Origin: a virus
Length of the DNA: 36,615 nt
Reading direction: 5' to 3' (one strand)
IMG/VR virus record: IMGVR_UViG_3300022752_000193
Location: 1 to 36,615 of that record
Under the pieces are notes generated by a model. It made no database searches. It was not told the origin of the DNA and saw nothing but the letters and a program-made list of their open reading frames with translations. The translations under genes and the position numbers were made by a program. Positions 34,193-36,615 of the stretch are shown one piece after another. Within the stretch, counting starts at the first letter, position 1. Each line of letters starts with the position of its first letter.

Positions 34193-36615
34193 ATGACAAT
34201 TAAGAATAAGTTAGATAATCGCCAATCTCGTCAAAGAGAAAAACTTGATCAAGTAAGTGAAGATTTAGATCTTCGTCTGGATTCTATACTTAATCTCATA
34301 AATGATGAGCTAACACCGCCTATTAGATTAAGAGCTGATACTCCAGCAACTAGAACAGTTTATGTAGATTCTAATATTGTGCAGACTTTTGATTCTACTA
34401 ATTCAACCGGTCATAAACGACAAAGATCTATTCCACCTTTTCAAGATAAGATTCCCACTTTTACAGGCGGTAGTTTTACAATACCAAGTACAAATGGCGG
34501 AACTATTTCTGGAACAATTCTTGATCAATCCTACACATTAACCATAACGGTTGGTAATTTTAGAAAAATGATCTTATCTTTAAATTCAGATGGTAAGATC
34601 ATTTTATCTTTTGGAGCTCAGAGTACAATAGAAAGTACTGCAACTCTACCTGCCTTAGGTTCTAATACTTTTCCAATTGGGATGATTGTTTTAAAGAATG
34701 AAGGTGGAACAATAAGAACTGTTTCAAACGAACATATCTATCAGTTTACTGGAAACACAAATTCTGGTGCAGATGTAAATATAATTAGAGTAACAAAAAA
34801 TAATCATGGATTTGTAATAGGCGAAGTCCTATATTTAGATTCCTCTGGTGTTTATCAAAAAGCAAATGCATCAGCATCAAATACATCAAATGTTATTGGA
34901 ATGGTTTCTAAAGTTGTAGATGTAAATACGTTTGAATTAACTACAGATGGTCAGGTTTCAAACATAGGCATAGGCTCTATTCAAGGATCATTAGTAGGTG
35001 GGACTAAATATTTTCTAAGCAATACAGACGGAAGAGTATCTACTTCTGCTCCAACAGTTGTTGGACAGATGAGTGTTGAGCTTGGAACTGCTATAAACGC
35101 AACAACGTTTGCAATATCTCCAAAACTTGGTCTAACAGTAGGTCAGGTAAATCTTCTTCCAAATCTTAGAACTCAAATAGTTTTAAATGGTTCTGCTGGT
35201 AGTTCTCAGACTACTTTGATACAGAACGTATTAAGCTATGAAGCAGGCGAAGTAGTTGGATGGGTTTATTTAAACGCAGATGTTGATTATAGATTTTATA
35301 TCCAAGCTCAGTTTACTAAGAATGCAGCCGCAACAGATTTCAACATCTCTTACCAAACCTCTGGAGAGACGCCTCCAGCTGGTTTTTCTATGAACATTAC
35401 CGCAGCAGGTAATATCAATATTGTTCTTCCTAGCATGACGGGCTGGGTGAGTGGATATTTAGTATATGCACTAAATGCACCTGCACTTGGAACTTCTTTT
35501 CCATTGGCAGTAAATCAATCAAGTGTAAATTCTAACTATAGAGAGATATCTACAAGCACAACATTGACAGATTCAGATTACATGGTAGTTGCTACTGGAT
35601 CTAGTAGCTTGATTGTTACGCTTCCAGCTCTTTCTGGATCTGGAAAGAACTATGTTGTCAAATCATTATTGACGTCTGGAACGGTTACAGTTCAAACAAC
35701 CGGCGGCGTTTTGATAGATTCTGCTTCGACTAAAGTTCTTCAATCTGGAGAATATCTAGAGGTAACAAGCAGCACTACAAAATGGATTGCAGATTACAAC
35801 GCCGCCTTTGCACTTCCTTCTGGAGCTGGGACTAGTAATCAGTTAGTGAAATCAAATGGAGATGGAACATCATCTTGGACTTCTAGTATTAATGTAACTG
35901 GAGCCAATGTTTCTGGATTAACGGCCTCTAGAGCAGTTCAAACAGATGCTAGTAAAAATTTAGTAAGCGCAGATTTTGCTTTACCAGTTGGAGCCGGAAC
36001 ACTTTTAAATGTATTGTCTTCAAACGGTAATGGTACTTCGTCCTGGGTGACTCGTCCAAAGATTAGAAAGCAAGAATTCACATCAAATGGAAGCTGGACT
36101 TGTCCAGCTGGCGTTGATACTGTTTTTGTATTTGGATGTGGAGGAGGTGGTGGCGGTGGTCAATGGGTTTCTGGAAACGCCACTGGTCCACAAGGAGGAG
36201 GTGGATCTGGTCTTCAATCTTACATAGTATCTGTAACTTCAGGAAACTCTTATTCGATAACAATTGGATCAGGAGGAGCGGCGAACGGTGGAAATGGAGG
36301 CTCTTCTATCTTTGGATCTTCTTTGGCAGTTTTTCTTGGCGGAAAAGGAGGTTATTCGAGATTTTGGCAACCAAACGGTACAGCCGGAGGTGGAGATGGT
36401 GGAATGGGTGGAAATTGGGAAATTGCTTTAAGTGGCGGTGGAAATAGTAATGGACAAAATGGCCAATCAGGTTTTAATTCTACTGGTGGTATTGGTTCGA
36501 ATGGTAATTTTAGCATAGAGTCAGGTGGAGGTGGTGGAGGTGGTTATACTGGATCCGGTGGAAATGGTGCATACACTTATTACGCAGGTGGTGGCAGTTA
36601 TACTTATACTGCAGG
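34193..36615 (+). CDS. Tail fibre protein with glycine-rich tip (runs off the window)
   Basis: Open frame of 807 codons from ATG 34193, without a stop before the window end. Residues 1-40 are a charged, coiled-coil-like start (DNRQSRQREKLDQ, SEDLDLRLDSILN). An FCCH-like module is near 196-256 (RVTKNNHGFVIGEVLYL). Residues about 455-532 form a common fibre module (LTDSDYMVVATGSSSLIVTL, then GEYLEVTSSTTKW). Two related linkers follow (ALPSGAGTSNQLV and ALPVGAGTLLNVL). From about residue 623 the chain reads FTSNGSWTCPAGVDTVFVFG, then glycine runs, matching the glycine-rich domain of fibre tips (polyglycine-rich host-recognition tips such as those of S16-type gp38). It is likely the receptor-contacting end. 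The C-terminus and any chaperone domain are outside the window. Confidence 0.8.
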   Translation, partial: MTIKNKLDNRQSRQREKLDQVSEDLDLRLDSILNLINDELTPPIRLRADTPATRTVYVDSNIVQTFDSTNSTGHKRQRSIPPFQDKIPTFTGGSFTIPSTNGGTISGTILDQSYTLTITVGNFRKMILSLNSDGKIILSFGAQSTIESTATLPALGSNTFPIGMIVLKNEGGTIRTVSNEHIYQFTGNTNSGADVNIIRVTKNNHGFVIGEVLYLDSSGVYQKANASASNTSNVIGMVSKVVDVNTFELTTDGQVSNIGIGSIQGSLVGGTKYFLSNTDGRVSTSAPTVVGQMSVELGTAINATTFAISPKLGLTVGQVNLLPNLRTQIVLNGSAGSSQTTLIQNVLSYEAGEVVGWVYLNADVDYRFYIQAQFTKNAAATDFNISYQTSGETPPAGFSMNITAAGNINIVLPSMTGWVSGYLVYALNAPALGTSFPLAVNQSSVNSNYREISTSTTLTDSDYMVVATGSSSLIVTLPALSGSGKNYVVKSLLTSGTVTVQTTGGVLIDSASTKVLQSGEYLEVTSSTTKWIADYNAAFALPSGAGTSNQLVKSNGDGTSSWTSSINVTGANVSGLTASRAVQTDASKNLVSADFALPVGAGTLLNVLSSNGNGTSSWVTRPKIRKQEFTSNGSWTCPAGVDTVFVFGCGGGGGGGQWVSGNATGPQGGGGSGLQSYIVSVTSGNSYSITIGSGGAANGGNGGSSIFGSSLAVFLGGKGGYSRFWQPNGTAGGGDGGMGGNWEIALSGGGNSNGQNGQSGFNSTGGIGSNGNFSIESGGGGGGGYTGSGGNGAYTYYAGGGSYTYTA

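Noticed and set aside
26897-36615. Diversity-generating retroelement target in the propeller or fibre genes
   Set aside because: No reverse transcriptase, template repeat or adenine-biased variable repeat is visible. Variation among units looks like ordinary duplication and drift.

Overview
The window is part of the virion-structure region of a large contractile-tailed (myovirus-type) bacteriophage, or a closely related prophage. Base composition is AT-rich by eye, with heavy use of AGA and ATA codons. Gene order is the textbook tail order: end of a probable sheath gene, tail tube, tail assembly chaperones with a programmed frameshift, tape measure, baseplate hub, spike, baseplate wedge, then fibres and adhesins. 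All structural genes are on the + strand, tightly packed, and often overlap by 1 to 4 bases. No host-type gene, rRNA, tRNA or CRISPR array is visible. The host cannot be named from the sequence. Long genes (a 2478-residue baseplate protein, a 2330-residue repeat protein, 1280- and over 807-residue fibre-type proteins) suggest a large phage genome.

Layout. 1-193: C-terminal end of a structural protein, probably the tail sheath, closed by a strong hairpin terminator. 198-836 (- strand): an HNH endonuclease, the only gene on the opposite strand, placed like a homing endonuclease between sheath and tube. 981-2808: three tandem paralogous tail-tube-like genes. 2862-3670: tail assembly chaperone and its -1 frameshift extension, with slippery heptamer GGGAAAC and an 11-bp stem-loop. 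3672-6524: tape measure protein. 6547-11684: baseplate hub, OB-fold/beta-helix spike, a further baseplate protein and a LysM-like plus gp25-like wedge protein. 11697-21243: a giant baseplate J-type wedge protein and a tail protein I-like partner. 21325-26879: two fibre/baseplate-appendage proteins. 26897-33889: a giant protein of about 42 delta-60-type (DUF5122-like) beta-propeller repeats. 33889-34089: a two-helix membrane protein, holin-like. 34193 to the end: a fibre gene, cut by the window edge, with a glycine-rich tip.

How it fits together. The tape measure is handled by the two chaperone forms while it sets tail length. Tube protein polymerises around it and sheath around the tube. Hub and spike plug the distal end. 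gp25-like, J-like and I-like wedge proteins build the baseplate, and the last genes carry the host-recognition surface. Recurrent small beta modules are shared among the J-like, I-like and fibre genes.

The most noteworthy items are the frameshift signal, the 42-repeat propeller protein, the giant J-like wedge protein, the triplicated tube gene, and several RNA structures at gene starts: a duplex covering the start of the second tube gene, two mutually exclusive hairpins before 9190, and a hairpin leader before 34193. Function calls rest on reading protein motifs and gene order; no database search was run.
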